A stretch of DNA of 64,000 bases from Bacteroidales bacterium (GTDB lineage Bacteria > Bacteroidota > Bacteroidia > Bacteroidales > Muribaculaceae). The stretch lies in the NCBI GenBank assembly GCA_019416285.1, contig DXXM01000004.1, positions 38,045-102,044 of the forward strand, written 5' to 3'. The translations under genes and the position numbers were made by a program. This document shows positions 1-7,994 of the stretch, one piece after another. The notes under the pieces were generated by a model that saw nothing but the letters and a program-made list of their open reading frames with translations, ran no database searches and was not told the DNA's origin. Every line of letters begins with the position of its first letter. The stretch's first letter is position 1.

Positions 1-269
1 TTCCCGTTAAGCTCGAAGGTCACGCAGAAGGTGTGAAGGCCGGTGGTAAACTCAGCCTCTCAATGAAGAAAATCCGCGTGAAGGCTATCTACACCAACAT
101 TCCCGAGCGTGTTGTCATCAATGTCGATCACCTCGGTCTCGGCAAGACTCTCCAGATCGGCGACCTCCACTTCGACGGTCTCGAACTGATGAACGCCAAG
201 AACGCTGTTGTCTGCGCCGTTCAGCTCACTCGTGCTGCCCGTGGTGCTCAGGCCAACGCCGCTCAGTAA
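1..269 (+). CDS. rplY: 50S ribosomal protein L25/Ctc (3' part)
   Basis: Only the last 89 codons are present; the open frame enters from before the window. The visible part matches the C-terminal beta domain of the long L25/Ctc form, with an E-R-V-V-I-N-V-D segment and an Ala/Gln-rich tail. L25 binds 5S rRNA in the large ribosomal subunit. It is followed by a hairpin terminator and then pth, the neighbour commonly found after this gene in bacteria. The internal ATG at 33 is not the start. Confidence 0.85.
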   Translation, partial: PVKLEGHAEGVKAGGKLSLSMKKIRVKAIYTNIPERVVINVDHLGLGKTLQIGDLHFDGLELMNAKNAVVCAVQLTRAARGAQANAAQ

Positions 270-306
270 GCCGCAGCTTAAAGACAAAGTCACAGATACA
301 ACGTGC

Positions 307-360
307 GCAACAGATTTTCTCGAAGTTTATCGCGGAGGGAGAATCTGTTGCCCTTTTTCT
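307..360 (+). terminator. Rho-independent terminator after L25
   Basis: The 10-base arms GCAACAGATT (307-316) and AATCTGTTGC (342-351) pair, and are followed by CCTTTTTCT. It lies between the L25 gene and pth and may allow some read-through into pth. Confidence 0.7.
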
Positions 361-395
361 ATAAATAAGTATCTAATCAATACAACAAGGTGTCA

Positions 396-959
396 ATGAA
401 ATATTTGATTGTGGGGCTCGGCAACATCGGGGCTGAATATGCCATGACCCGCCACAATGCGGGTTTCCGTGTGGCCGACGCTCTCGCCGCCAGCTGCGGC
501 GCCACGTTCACTACCGAGCGCTACGGCGACATAGCCCGCACGAGGCTCAAGAATGTGCAGCTTGTGATTCTGAAACCTTCAACCTACATGAATCTTTCAG
601 GCAATGCCGTGCGCTACTGGAAGGAGAAGGAGGGAATCGACCTGGCCAACATCCTTGTGATAGTCGATGACTGCGCTCTTCCTTTCGGTGCCATCCGCAT
701 CAAGCCGCGAGGAAGCGACGCGGGCCACAACGGTCTGAAAAATATCGCCCAGATGCTCAACACTCAGGACTATGCGCGCCTGAAATTCGGTATCGGCAAC
801 GATTTTCCCCGCGGAACGCAGATTGACTATGTGCTCGGCCGTTTCACCGACGAGGAGGAGAAGGCCATGGGCGCACGCATCGACCTGGCCGTCGATGCTG
901 TCAAGACTTTCTGTCTTGCCGGCATACAGATTGCCATGAACACGTATAATAATAAATGA
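396..959 (+). CDS. pth: Peptidyl-tRNA hydrolase
   Basis: The 187-residue cytosolic enzyme releases peptides from peptidyl-tRNA that has dropped off ribosomes. The family signatures are present: the GLGNIG start, catalytic His20 in TRHNAGF, YMNLSG, a VDDCALPFG segment and GHNGLKNI. The length is normal for the family. The frame can be extended two codons to a GTG at 390, but the ATG at 396 gives the usual MKYLIVGLGN N-terminus and is preferred. It sits 10 bases before the S4-domain gene, so both are probably on one message. Confidence 0.95.
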   Translation: MKYLIVGLGNIGAEYAMTRHNAGFRVADALAASCGATFTTERYGDIARTRLKNVQLVILKPSTYMNLSGNAVRYWKEKEGIDLANILVIVDDCALPFGAIRIKPRGSDAGHNGLKNIAQMLNTQDYARLKFGIGNDFPRGTQIDYVLGRFTDEEEKAMGARIDLAVDAVKTFCLAGIQIAMNTYNNK

Positions 960-969
960 TTTATCCGCA

Positions 970-1401
970 ATGAACGAAGTCAGAGTCGACAAATGGCTGT
1001 GGGCCATGCGAGTGTTCAAGACGCGTACCGTGGCCACTGAAGCGTGCAAGAAGGGCCGTGTGTTCATCGGCAACACCATCGCCAAGCCTTCGCGCACAAT
1101 CAAGGTGGGCGATGTGGTCAACGTCCGCAAACCGCCCGTGACATATTCGTTTAAGGTGCTCGCGCTCGCGCAGAACCGCCTTGGAGCGAAACTCGTGCCG
1201 GAATACATGGAGAACATCACTCCCAAGAGCGAACTTGATTTGCTTGAGGTGGTGAAAATCTCCGGATTCATCGACCGCCGCAAGGGTCTCGGACGCCCTA
1301 CCAAGCGAGAGGGACGCGAACTGGCGCAGTTCACCGAATCTATGTCCGACGGCTGGGATATGGATTTTCTCGACGACGAGGACGACGATTCGGAAGAGTG
1401 A
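970..1401 (+). CDS. S4-domain RNA-binding protein (Hsp15/HslR family)
   Basis: A 143-residue protein with an S4 RNA-binding domain at about residues 3-60 (VDKWLWAMRVFKTR, then KKGRVFIGN and KVGDVVNV). Hsp15-type proteins bind stalled large subunits that still carry nascent chain-tRNA, so the place beside pth is fitting, since both rescue peptidyl-tRNA. The C-terminus is strongly acidic (a run of Asp and Glu). The protein is close in length to E. coli Hsp15. The exact ribosome-rescue role is inferred from the family. Confidence 0.85.
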   Translation: MNEVRVDKWLWAMRVFKTRTVATEACKKGRVFIGNTIAKPSRTIKVGDVVNVRKPPVTYSFKVLALAQNRLGAKLVPEYMENITPKSELDLLEVVKISGFIDRRKGLGRPTKREGRELAQFTESMSDGWDMDFLDDEDDDSEE

Positions 1402-1456
1402 GACATTCCCCCGTGCCCTGTGGGATTCCTCCTGCAGTACTGTGCTTGCAAATGAT

Positions 1457-1506
1457 AAAACCCGCGGTGTGTGCGGTTTTCGACACGCCGCGGGTTTTGT
1501 TTTTTC
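1457..1506 (+). terminator. Rho-independent terminator of the pth operon
   Basis: A 15-base-pair stem, AAAACCCGCGGTGTG (1457-1471) against CACGCCGCGGGTTTT (1484-1498) with one G-T pair, is followed by a T-rich run. It ends the pth/S4 message. Confidence 0.9.
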
Positions 1507-1672
1507 GATTTCAGTAGATCAGATGCATTGACTTTAACAGGGCGCGCTTTGTGGCGGCTGTCTCATTTTTAAGTCTTAGGTAGCTAACAGGGTTTAGGGA
1601 CGTTAACAGGCAAAAGAAGCGGAGGAGTGGGGTGAAGGATGTTTTCAATCCGGTGGTGGAGAGGATGGGATG

Positions 1673-1822
1673 TCATTTGTTTCCGACTCCTATCGACCAT
1701 TCGGCTACATAATCAGTTGTCGGTTTGGGCACGACTGTCTTGATGGTCTGGACGATTGTTCCTACTACGTTTCCGAAGAAATCATCGTGTACAGTGGTGA
1801 ATTTGTTGTCTTTGGTTTCCAT
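1673..1822 (-). CDS. Possible small protein, 49 residues
   Basis: An isolated short frame in a 656-base stretch (1402-2057) that otherwise holds only the terminator at 1457. Starting at the ATG at 1822 it encodes METKDNKFTTVHDDFFG and a hydrophobic/amphipathic middle (VVGTIVQTIKTVV). An upstream start at 1861 would add 13 residues. No consensus promoter or known domain was found. It could be a real small peptide or chance; base use is AT-rich upstream, as expected for a regulatory region. Confidence 0.3.
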   Translation of the reverse strand: METKDNKFTTVHDDFFGNVVGTIVQTIKTVVPKPTTDYVAEWSIGVGNK

Positions 1823-2057
1823 TGTGTCTTTAAGTGTTTTCGTTAGATATTGGTATAACATATAAGAACCGAAAAAGGTTCAGTGTAGAGAGCAAATTTT
1901 TATAAAAAAATATAAAAATTCGGCGAAACAGGCTCAGAAAATCTGGGCGGTCATTGGTTTAAACAGATTTTAAGGCAGATGACGATAAGTACGGAATAAG
2001 ATTCTGAGGGCTTTGAGGGAAAGTACGCGGAATAAAATTCGGAAAGCTTATCTGATG

Positions 2058-2843
2058 TCAGAGTTCGAGGGTAAAACGGTCGGTGGAGCGATACGCAGGG
2101 AAGCGCTCGCGTCCTTCTTTCAGGTTAGTGAGGTCAAGCAGAGCATAGATGTGGCCGTTGCGTCGTGTCTCGCGTATATCTTCGCCGAGATTGTCGAAGA
2201 TGGAAGTCATTCCGGTGGGGTAGTCGCCGTATTTGTCGGATCCTGTGCGGTTGCAGCCCACGGTATAAATCTGATTTTCTACCGCGCGTGCGCTCAGGAG
2301 CAGTTTGTAGGGTTTGACACGCGATACCGGCCAGTTGGAGGGGATAAGGAGCAGGTCGTAGAGATTGTCGGGAGTGTTGCGCGTCCACACCGGGAAGCGC
2401 AGGTCGTAGCAGACGATGATTCTGATGTTCCATCCGCGGTAACGGATGACGGGTGGCAGTTCGGATGCCGGAGTGTAGGTGGTGTTTTCCGATGAGAGAG
2501 GGAAGAGGTGGCGTTTGTCCGCAAAAGTCGCATCGCCCATGGGTTCGATGAAGAAAGCACGGTTGAAATAGTGGCCTTTTCCGTCTGTGGCGAGAAAACT
2601 TCCGGCTATTGCGAAGCCGAAGTATTGGGCCCAGCGGCGGATGCTGTCGACAGTGTGGCCGTCGTTTGTCTCGGCTACTGAGGCGATGGTTTTTGCGTCG
2701 GGAATGAAAGAGGTGGTGAACAGCTCGGGAAGAACCACGACGTCAGTGTCTGGCTCCACCTGGTTGAGCTGGTGGGCTGCGGAAATCAGATTGTTTTCGA
2801 CATCGGCATAGGCGATGTCCATCGGGATAGCGCAGATTTTCAT
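2058..2843 (-). CDS. Carbon-nitrogen hydrolase (omega-amidase/nitrilase type)
   Basis: A 261-residue member of the nitrilase superfamily. The catalytic triad is visible: Glu40 in VVLPELF, Lys110 in ADKRHLF and Cys145 in IIVCYDLRFP. The YDLRFP context resembles YafV/Nit2-type omega-amidases, which hydrolyse alpha-ketoglutaramate to 2-oxoglutarate and ammonia. There is no signal peptide, so it is cytosolic. The substrate is inferred from the subfamily look and is not proven. It is followed on the same strand by an acyltransferase gene. Confidence 0.85.
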   Translation of the reverse strand: MKICAIPMDIAYADVENNLISAAHQLNQVEPDTDVVVLPELFTTSFIPDAKTIASVAETNDGHTVDSIRRWAQYFGFAIAGSFLATDGKGHYFNRAFFIEPMGDATFADKRHLFPLSSENTTYTPASELPPVIRYRGWNIRIIVCYDLRFPVWTRNTPDNLYDLLLIPSNWPVSRVKPYKLLLSARAVENQIYTVGCNRTGSDKYGDYPTGMTSIFDNLGEDIRETRRNGHIYALLDLTNLKEGRERFPAYRSTDRFTLEL

Positions 2844-2960
2844 TCCTTGTTTCGCTTACTCTTTCTTAGAACGGTGCTGATGTGGGTGTGGGAGAGGTGG
2901 AGAAACGGCCGTGGAGCCGTGTGTGGAGCGGATGCAGGAGCGAGACGGGTGGCGTGGAGG

Positions 2961-3497
2961 TCAGACCGTGAAATTTTCCGGTCTGATGCCGGTGAAGGCT
3001 CTGTAGTATTGTTTGATGGCCTTCATGTCGGCGGGAATGTCGCCCGTGGGGTGATAGGTCTTTTCAAGGTGTATGGTCTTTGTGGCTGCGTCGATGGCGC
3101 CGAGAACTATGGGCACGTCAGCTTCGTAGGCGATGTGCAGAAATCCTGTGCGCCATTCGCTGACTCTCGACCGCGTGCCCTCGGGGGTGATGGCGAGAGT
3201 CATCCGGTCAGTGCTTCTGAACTTCTCTATTAGGGTTTCGGAGAGCGAAGAGCCCCGGCGCCGGGGCACCGGGATGCCTCCGAGCGCCTTGAAGAGCAGA
3301 TTCATCGGGAAGAAAAACCATGTTTCCTTGATGAGAAAGCCGGCCTTGCGTCCAAGTGACCAATAGGCCAGTTTGCCGAGCACGAAATCCCAGTTTGAGG
3401 TATGCGGGGCCACGCAGATTATACATTTCGGATAATCCGGCACCGTACATATAACTTTCCAACCGAATAGTCGCAGGATTGTCTTACTCAGTGACAT
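2961..3497 (-). CDS. 1-acyl-glycerol-3-phosphate acyltransferase family protein (PlsC-like)
   Basis: A 178-residue acyltransferase with the HX4D catalytic motif at residues 32-37 (HTSNWD), a substrate-binding IPVPRRRG segment near 75-82 and the ITPEGTRS block at 103-110. PlsC enzymes acylate lysophosphatidic acid at the membrane face in phospholipid synthesis. This is a short version and may acylate another lipid. It lies 28 bases after the gene at 3526-3891 on the same strand, which suggests cotranscription. Confidence 0.85.
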   Translation of the reverse strand: MSLSKTILRLFGWKVICTVPDYPKCIICVAPHTSNWDFVLGKLAYWSLGRKAGFLIKETWFFFPMNLLFKALGGIPVPRRRGSSLSETLIEKFRSTDRMTLAITPEGTRSRVSEWRTGFLHIAYEADVPIVLGAIDAATKTIHLEKTYHPTGDIPADMKAIKQYYRAFTGIRPENFTV

Positions 3498-3525
3498 GGC
3501 TTTCTCTTTATGGTTTCTCCGTCAG

Positions 3526-3891
3526 TCAGGATTTGGCGGCCGCTTTGTTGGCTTCCTTCTGTTCGGCGGGAAGGGCGGCGTTCATCTTCTTGACGATTGC
3601 TTCGATATGGGCGTTGAATTCTTCTTTGAGTTTGCGGTAGGCTGCGGCGAAATACTCGTTGCGCGCTTTGCGGTATGCGTGGCCGTCGGCGAAAGCTTTC
3701 GGCGACTGGGGGAAATCAAAATTGGTGCGGGAGAGCGCGTTTTCCTGAAGAGCGGCGAGCTCATAGATAATCTGGTTGATTGTTTCGGTATTGATGCCGG
3801 GGACTGTGATTTTGGCAACCACACATTCGCCTGCGAGGGCGCCGCATATCATTCTGATTTCTTTTTTGAGGAGTCGTTTGTTAGAAGCCAT
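3526..3891 (-). CDS. Conserved hypothetical protein, 121 residues
   Basis: No named family was recognised. The protein is soluble, with no signal peptide, mostly helical in appearance, basic at the N-terminus (MASNKRLLKKEIRM) and Ala/Lys-rich at the C-terminus. A middle segment (SRTNFDF, then ARNEYFAAAYRKLKEEF) looks like a coiled helix pair. It lies between thrC and the PlsC-like gene on the same strand. The coding frame has the normal codon bias of the region, so the gene is probably real. Confidence 0.7.
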   Translation of the reverse strand: MASNKRLLKKEIRMICGALAGECVVAKITVPGINTETINQIIYELAALQENALSRTNFDFPQSPKAFADGHAYRKARNEYFAAAYRKLKEEFNAHIEAIVKKMNAALPAEQKEANKAAAKS

Positions 3892-4000
3892 TGCTTTTCA
3901 AGGGTTAAGGGTTAGTATGGTGGGATTGAAGCTCCCGTTTGGCTGTCCGGAGGACAAGTGATATTGCAAATATAATGAAAAAATTTGATTCAAGGTTCAC

Positions 4001-5323
4001 TCAGGTCGTTGAAAGTAGAACTTTTTTCAGTGCGGTGATTGATGGAGTGATGCGCGGGACTTCATGATGCTCCGCCATATTGTAGCTGACCTTGGTGGCA
4101 TCGTGGTCAATCCGGGCGCCCGTGACCTCCTCAACTGTCCGGTGAAATTTCGCCGGATGAGCCGTGGCGAGGAATATTCCTTTCTCGTCCGGGGCGAGGT
4201 CTTGGCGCAGGGCTCGGTAGGCCGTGGCGCCGTGCGGGTCCATGATGTAGGCGTCGCGCTCATATATCTCCCTCATGCTTTGGGCGATTTCGCCGTCGGA
4301 GAAGGAATAGCCGTGCATGTCGGTGCTGATTGCCTTGTGGTCGCCATGGTAGAGGTCGAGAATACGGGCGAAATTCGAGGGATTGCCCACATCCATCGCG
4401 CAGGCCATGGTGCGTTGCGGATGGCGGGGATTGAAAACTCCTGTGTGGAGATAGTCGACAAAGGCTGAGTTGATATTGTTGGCTATCACGAATCGCTTCA
4501 CCGGGAGCCCCATCCTGCGGGCCAGAACTCCGGCGGTGAGATTGCCGAGATTGCCGCATGGAACTGAAATGACTATTCCGGCGCTGTCATCGTTATGCGG
4601 ATGCTCATGGCGGAGATACTGACTGTAGCCGTAGAAGTAGTAGAACATCTGCGGCAGCAGGCGGCACACATTGATTGAATTAGCCGAGGTGACGTGCATC
4701 TCCTCGCGGAGCCGGTTGTCGACGAAGGCTTCCTTGACCAATCGCTGACAGTCGTCGAAGGTGCCCATTATCTCGATTGGGTAGACGTTGTCGCCCAGCG
4801 AAACGAACTGGTGGCGCTGGACGGCGCTGAGGCCTCTCTCGGGATAGAGGACAAATACTTTTACTCCGGGGACATTGTGGAAACCTACGGCTACCGCGCC
4901 TCCGGAGTCGCCTGAAGTAGCCACGAGCACATTGACCTCGCCGTCCGACTGCGGACGCGAGTAATGGCTGATGATGCGTGCGAGAAAACGTGCGCCCACG
5001 TCCTTGAACGCGAGTGTGGGCCCGTGGAAGAGTTCGAGTGCGTAGATGTCGCTGTCCACTTTCCGCAGGGGAATTTCAAATGAAAATGTGTCGTAGACTA
5101 TCTGCTTGAGTTCCGCGGCTTCAATGTCCTCGCCGAGAACGGTCGTCGCCACGACGTAAGCGATATCGCGCACCGACATTTCGCCGATATTATTGAAAAA
5201 TGCACGCGGAATGACCGGAATCCTTTCGGGCATGAAAAGGCCGCCGTCGGGGGCGAGTCCGGTCATCACAGCTTCTTCGAGCGAAGCATGTGGGCTTTGT
5301 CCGTTTGTGCTGTAGAACTGCAT
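4001..5323 (-). CDS. thrC: Threonine synthase
   Basis: A 440-residue PLP enzyme that converts O-phosphohomoserine to threonine. Lys107 in the GPTLAFKDVGARF block is the expected Schiff-base lysine, and LVATSGDSGGAV and SVPCGNLGNL are phosphate/PLP-binding stretches. The N-terminus MQFYSTNG is typical. thrA and thrB are not adjacent, so the threonine pathway is not encoded here as one operon. A promoter with an inverted repeat in its spacer lies just upstream (5350-5381). Confidence 0.95.
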   Translation of the reverse strand: MQFYSTNGQSPHASLEEAVMTGLAPDGGLFMPERIPVIPRAFFNNIGEMSVRDIAYVVATTVLGEDIEAAELKQIVYDTFSFEIPLRKVDSDIYALELFHGPTLAFKDVGARFLARIISHYSRPQSDGEVNVLVATSGDSGGAVAVGFHNVPGVKVFVLYPERGLSAVQRHQFVSLGDNVYPIEIMGTFDDCQRLVKEAFVDNRLREEMHVTSANSINVCRLLPQMFYYFYGYSQYLRHEHPHNDDSAGIVISVPCGNLGNLTAGVLARRMGLPVKRFVIANNINSAFVDYLHTGVFNPRHPQRTMACAMDVGNPSNFARILDLYHGDHKAISTDMHGYSFSDGEIAQSMREIYERDAYIMDPHGATAYRALRQDLAPDEKGIFLATAHPAKFHRTVEEVTGARIDHDATKVSYNMAEHHEVPRITPSITALKKVLLSTT

Positions 5324-5349
5324 TGCGATGTTTTGAGTATAGGGTCAAG

Positions 5350-5381
5350 CAAAGTTAAGCAACTCCTGCTGGAGTTGCAAG
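5350..5381 (-). promoter_or_regulatory. thrC promoter with palindromic spacer
   Basis: On the minus strand TAACTTTG (5357-5350) forms the -7 element and CTTG (5381-5378) the -33 element, spaced by 20 bases. The inverted repeat GCAACTCC/GGAGTTGC (5359-5378) fills the spacer almost exactly, which suits a repressor or other operator. No regulator was identified. Confidence 0.6.
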
Positions 5382-5526
5382 GACAGAAGTTTAAAATTCT
5401 GTAAAATTTAAGATAATATCTGAAATCCGTATAACACTTTTCCCAAAAAGGCCAATAAGCAGTAAGTGTCGCAATTACACTTCAAAATGTTTCTTCTAAT
5501 GGAATGATTCCTGTATTGTTGGTTTC

Positions 5527-5874
5527 TCAGAAAATGATTCTTGCGAGCGAGTCGCAGTTGGCCTTGACGTAGTCGGTGAATCCGCGTTCATAGTCGGTGG
5601 CCGACTGGCGCCCGAGTTTCGACTCGATATTGGAGATGCGTGCGCGGATTTCGAGCAGACCGTCCTGAGTTCGGTCCTCGCTGTCGACGGTCTCGAGCAG
5701 CGCGCGGGCATGTTCCTGTCCGAGTGCGTATGCTTTTTTGTCTATGACCCTGGCGGAAACTTTCTGTGGTCGCTGACTCTCGTCGGTCGAACAGGAACAT
5801 GACTGAATGGCCGGCACGATGACCGGCATGATGAGGAGCGAGAATATCTTTACCGTTTTTGTCAGACGTATCAT
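5527..5874 (-). CDS. Putative lipoprotein, hypothetical, 115 residues
   Basis: No family was recognised. The chosen start (5874) gives MIRLTKTVKIFSLLIM, a hydrophobic signal and a Cys-rich site (SCSCS) that could be lipidated. The rest is charged and helical (residues about 40-110), with an N-I-E-S-K-L-G segment. The start overlaps the stop of the exonuclease gene by four bases (ATGA), so the two are translationally coupled. The longer frame reaching 5961 would run inside the exonuclease gene and is less likely. Confidence 0.65.
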   Translation of the reverse strand: MIRLTKTVKIFSLLIMPVIVPAIQSCSCSTDESQRPQKVSARVIDKKAYALGQEHARALLETVDSEDRTQDGLLEIRARISNIESKLGRQSATDYERGFTDYVKANCDSLARIIF

Positions 5875-6371
5875 AGGATTGTCATTGCGATTTTGGCGCA
5901 GGCTTCCGCATCGGCCAGTGCGTTGTGATGGTTGCTGAACGGTATGCCGAGGAAGTCGCATATATAGGGGAGGGAATAGGACGTGAGCAGTGTGCGCGGA
6001 AAGCGTCGGCGCGAGGCGCTGAGGGTGCAGAAAAAGGGATAGTCGGGGTAGTCCATCCCGTAGACGCGGTGGGCAGCGCGGATGCAGCGCTCATCGAAGG
6101 CCTTGTTGTGGGCCACGAGAGGGAGCGGCCCTATCATGCGGGCTATGTCGCGCCACACGTCGGAAAACACGCGGGCGTTTTCTGTGTCGGCCCTCCCGAT
6201 GCCGTGGATATTTTCGGTGAAGTGGCGGAAATAGTATTCCGGTTCCGGCTTGACAAGCTCATAGAAACGGTCGACTATGCAGCCGCCTACAACCTTTACC
6301 GCACCGATTGCGCAGATGGATGATGGCTCAGAGTTGGCCGTCTCGACGTCGACAGCTACGAAATTGTCCAT
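5871..6371 (-). CDS. DnaQ-like 3'-5' exonuclease (DEDDh)
   Basis: A 166-residue exonuclease of the epsilon/DnaQ type. Asp8 and Glu10 (VAVDVETAN) form motif I, and His149 and Asp154 (HHNALADAEA) the DEDDh motif III. Such proteins remove nucleotides from DNA or RNA 3' ends. Being small and unattached to a polymerase, it is probably a repair or RNA-processing nuclease rather than the replicative proofreader. It is followed by a coupled small lipoprotein gene. Confidence 0.85.
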   Translation of the reverse strand: MDNFVAVDVETANSEPSSICAIGAVKVVGGCIVDRFYELVKPEPEYYFRHFTENIHGIGRADTENARVFSDVWRDIARMIGPLPLVAHNKAFDERCIRAAHRVYGMDYPDYPFFCTLSASRRRFPRTLLTSYSLPYICDFLGIPFSNHHNALADAEACAKIAMTIL

Positions 6372-6407
6372 TGTGTTTTTTATGGATTTGGTGTCGGTGG
6401 TGAGAGT

Positions 6408-7298
6408 TTATTCCCGGGCTGCGCCGATAGCGGCTGCGGCGGTGTCGCGCACCTGCTCCATCAGCCAGCGGGGAGTGGATGTGGCGCCGCAGATACCGAT
6501 GCTGCCGGCATTGTCAAGCCACTCGGCCCGGAAGTCCGCGGGGTTCGAGACGAGATGCGAGCGGCTGTTGACGCTTCGACACTCGTTGTAGAGCACCTTG
6601 CCGTTGCTGCTCTTGGCTCCGGCTACGAAGAGTATCACGTCGTGACGCCGCGCGAAGTCTCTCAGATGGTCCACACGGTTGGCCACCTGGCGGCAGATGG
6701 TGTCGAAATACTCGAATTTCACGCCGGGGAGTATGCGGCGATTGATTTCAGCAACCATTTCGGCAAGTCCCTGGAGCGACATTGTGGTCTGCGAGTAGAG
6801 GGCTATGTCGCGTGAGAAGTCAATTCTCGAAAGCTGCTCTGGATTCTCGACCACGATGGCTTCGCCGTTAGTCTGCCCGACGAGTCCGTTGACCTCGGCA
6901 TGACCGGCCTTGCCGTAGATCACAATCTGCGGGCGCGGGTCGGAGTTGTCATACGTGCTCTTGATGCGCCGCTGGAGCTGGAGCACCACGGGGCAGGTGG
7001 CGTCGATAATCTCTATGCCGAGACTGTCGGCGAGACTGTAGGTCGACGGCGGTTCGCCGTGGGCGCGCAGAAGCACCCTCGACCCCGAGAGATTGCGGAG
7101 GTCGTCGTGGGTGATGGTTGAGAGGCCTTTGTTTTCAAGGCGCTCAACCTCGTCGCTGTTGTGGACTATGTCGCCGAGACAATAGAGCGGGCGTGTGCTG
7201 CGCTCAAGCTCCTCCTCGGCTTTGCGTATGGCGGTGACGACGCCGTGGCAGAAGCCTGAGCGGGCGTCGATTTCGATGACCGGTGTCTTTCGCTCCAT
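6408..7298 (-). CDS. ispH: 4-hydroxy-3-methylbut-2-enyl diphosphate reductase
   Basis: A 296-residue Fe-S enzyme for the last step of the MEP isoprenoid pathway, forming IPP and DMAPP. The three cluster cysteines are present at 17 (SGFCHGV), 102 (DATCPVV) and 202 (TICRQVANR), with GHAEVNG and the C-terminal CGATSTP block. The start codon directly abuts the cmk stop, and porQ lies before cmk. The order porQ-cmk-ispH also occurs in other Bacteroidales, as I recall for Porphyromonas. Confidence 0.95.
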   Translation of the reverse strand: MERKTPVIEIDARSGFCHGVVTAIRKAEEELERSTRPLYCLGDIVHNSDEVERLENKGLSTITHDDLRNLSGSRVLLRAHGEPPSTYSLADSLGIEIIDATCPVVLQLQRRIKSTYDNSDPRPQIVIYGKAGHAEVNGLVGQTNGEAIVVENPEQLSRIDFSRDIALYSQTTMSLQGLAEMVAEINRRILPGVKFEYFDTICRQVANRVDHLRDFARRHDVILFVAGAKSSNGKVLYNECRSVNSRSHLVSNPADFRAEWLDNAGSIGICGATSTPRWLMEQVRDTAAAAIGAARE

Positions 7299-7994
7299 TT
7301 ATCGCGCCCCCGTTATTTTATTGTACAGGTCGAGGAGCCATGCGTTCTGCTCGTCGATGGTCATTGCGGAGTTGTCGAGCATCACGGCGTCCTCGGCCTG
7401 ACGCAGCGGGCTCTCCTTGCGGGTCATGTCAATGCGGTCGCGCTCGGTGACGTTGGCGAGCACCTCTTCGTAGGTCACCGCGGCACCCTTCTCGGTCAGC
7501 TCGCGGAAACGGCGCTCGGCGCGGCGCTCGGGAGTGGCGTTGCAGAACACCTTCATCTCGGCGTCAGGGAAAACCACGGTGCCTATGTCGCGGCCGTCCA
7601 TCACTATCCCTTTCGAGCGACCCATCTCGCGCTGCATCCTCACGAGCGCGTGGCGAACTTCGGGGACGGCGGCGATGGGTGAGACGTGCGACGACACTTC
7701 GAGCGAGCGGATTTCACTCTCCACCACCGAGCCGTTGAGGAGCGTGAGCTGTCCGTCGCCGTTGACCTGGAAGTCAATATGTATGTCCGGAAGCGCCTCC
7801 ACGAGCCTGTCGGTGCTGACAGTGCCGTCGGGACTGATGAAGCCGTGGCGCATGGCGTAGAGGGTGACGGCGCGATACATGGCGCCTGAGTCGATATAGC
7901 GGTAGCCGATGGTCTTGGCCAGGCGGCGTGCCATGGTGCTTTTCCCCGAGGAGGAATAGCCGTCGATGGCTATGATGATTTTTTCAGAATTCAT
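7299..7994 (-). CDS. cmk: Cytidylate kinase
   Basis: A 231-residue nucleoside monophosphate kinase that phosphorylates CMP and dCMP with ATP. The P-loop is GYSSSGKS near residue 12, followed by the DSGAMYRAVT nucleotide-binding segment and the MDGRDIGTVVFPDA block, all typical of Cmk. It overlaps porQ upstream by 11 bases and abuts ispH downstream, forming one leftward operon. Confidence 0.95.
   Translation of the reverse strand: MNSEKIIIAIDGYSSSGKSTMARRLAKTIGYRYIDSGAMYRAVTLYAMRHGFISPDGTVSTDRLVEALPDIHIDFQVNGDGQLTLLNGSVVESEIRSLEVSSHVSPIAAVPEVRHALVRMQREMGRSKGIVMDGRDIGTVVFPDAEMKVFCNATPERRAERRFRELTEKGAAVTYEEVLANVTERDRIDMTRKESPLRQAEDAVMLDNSAMTIDEQNAWLLDLYNKITGAR

Noticed and set aside
597..1451. 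A 284-codon frame on the minus strand
   Set aside because: It is antisense to pth and the S4-domain gene, both of which carry clear family motifs; its own sequence is low-complexity.
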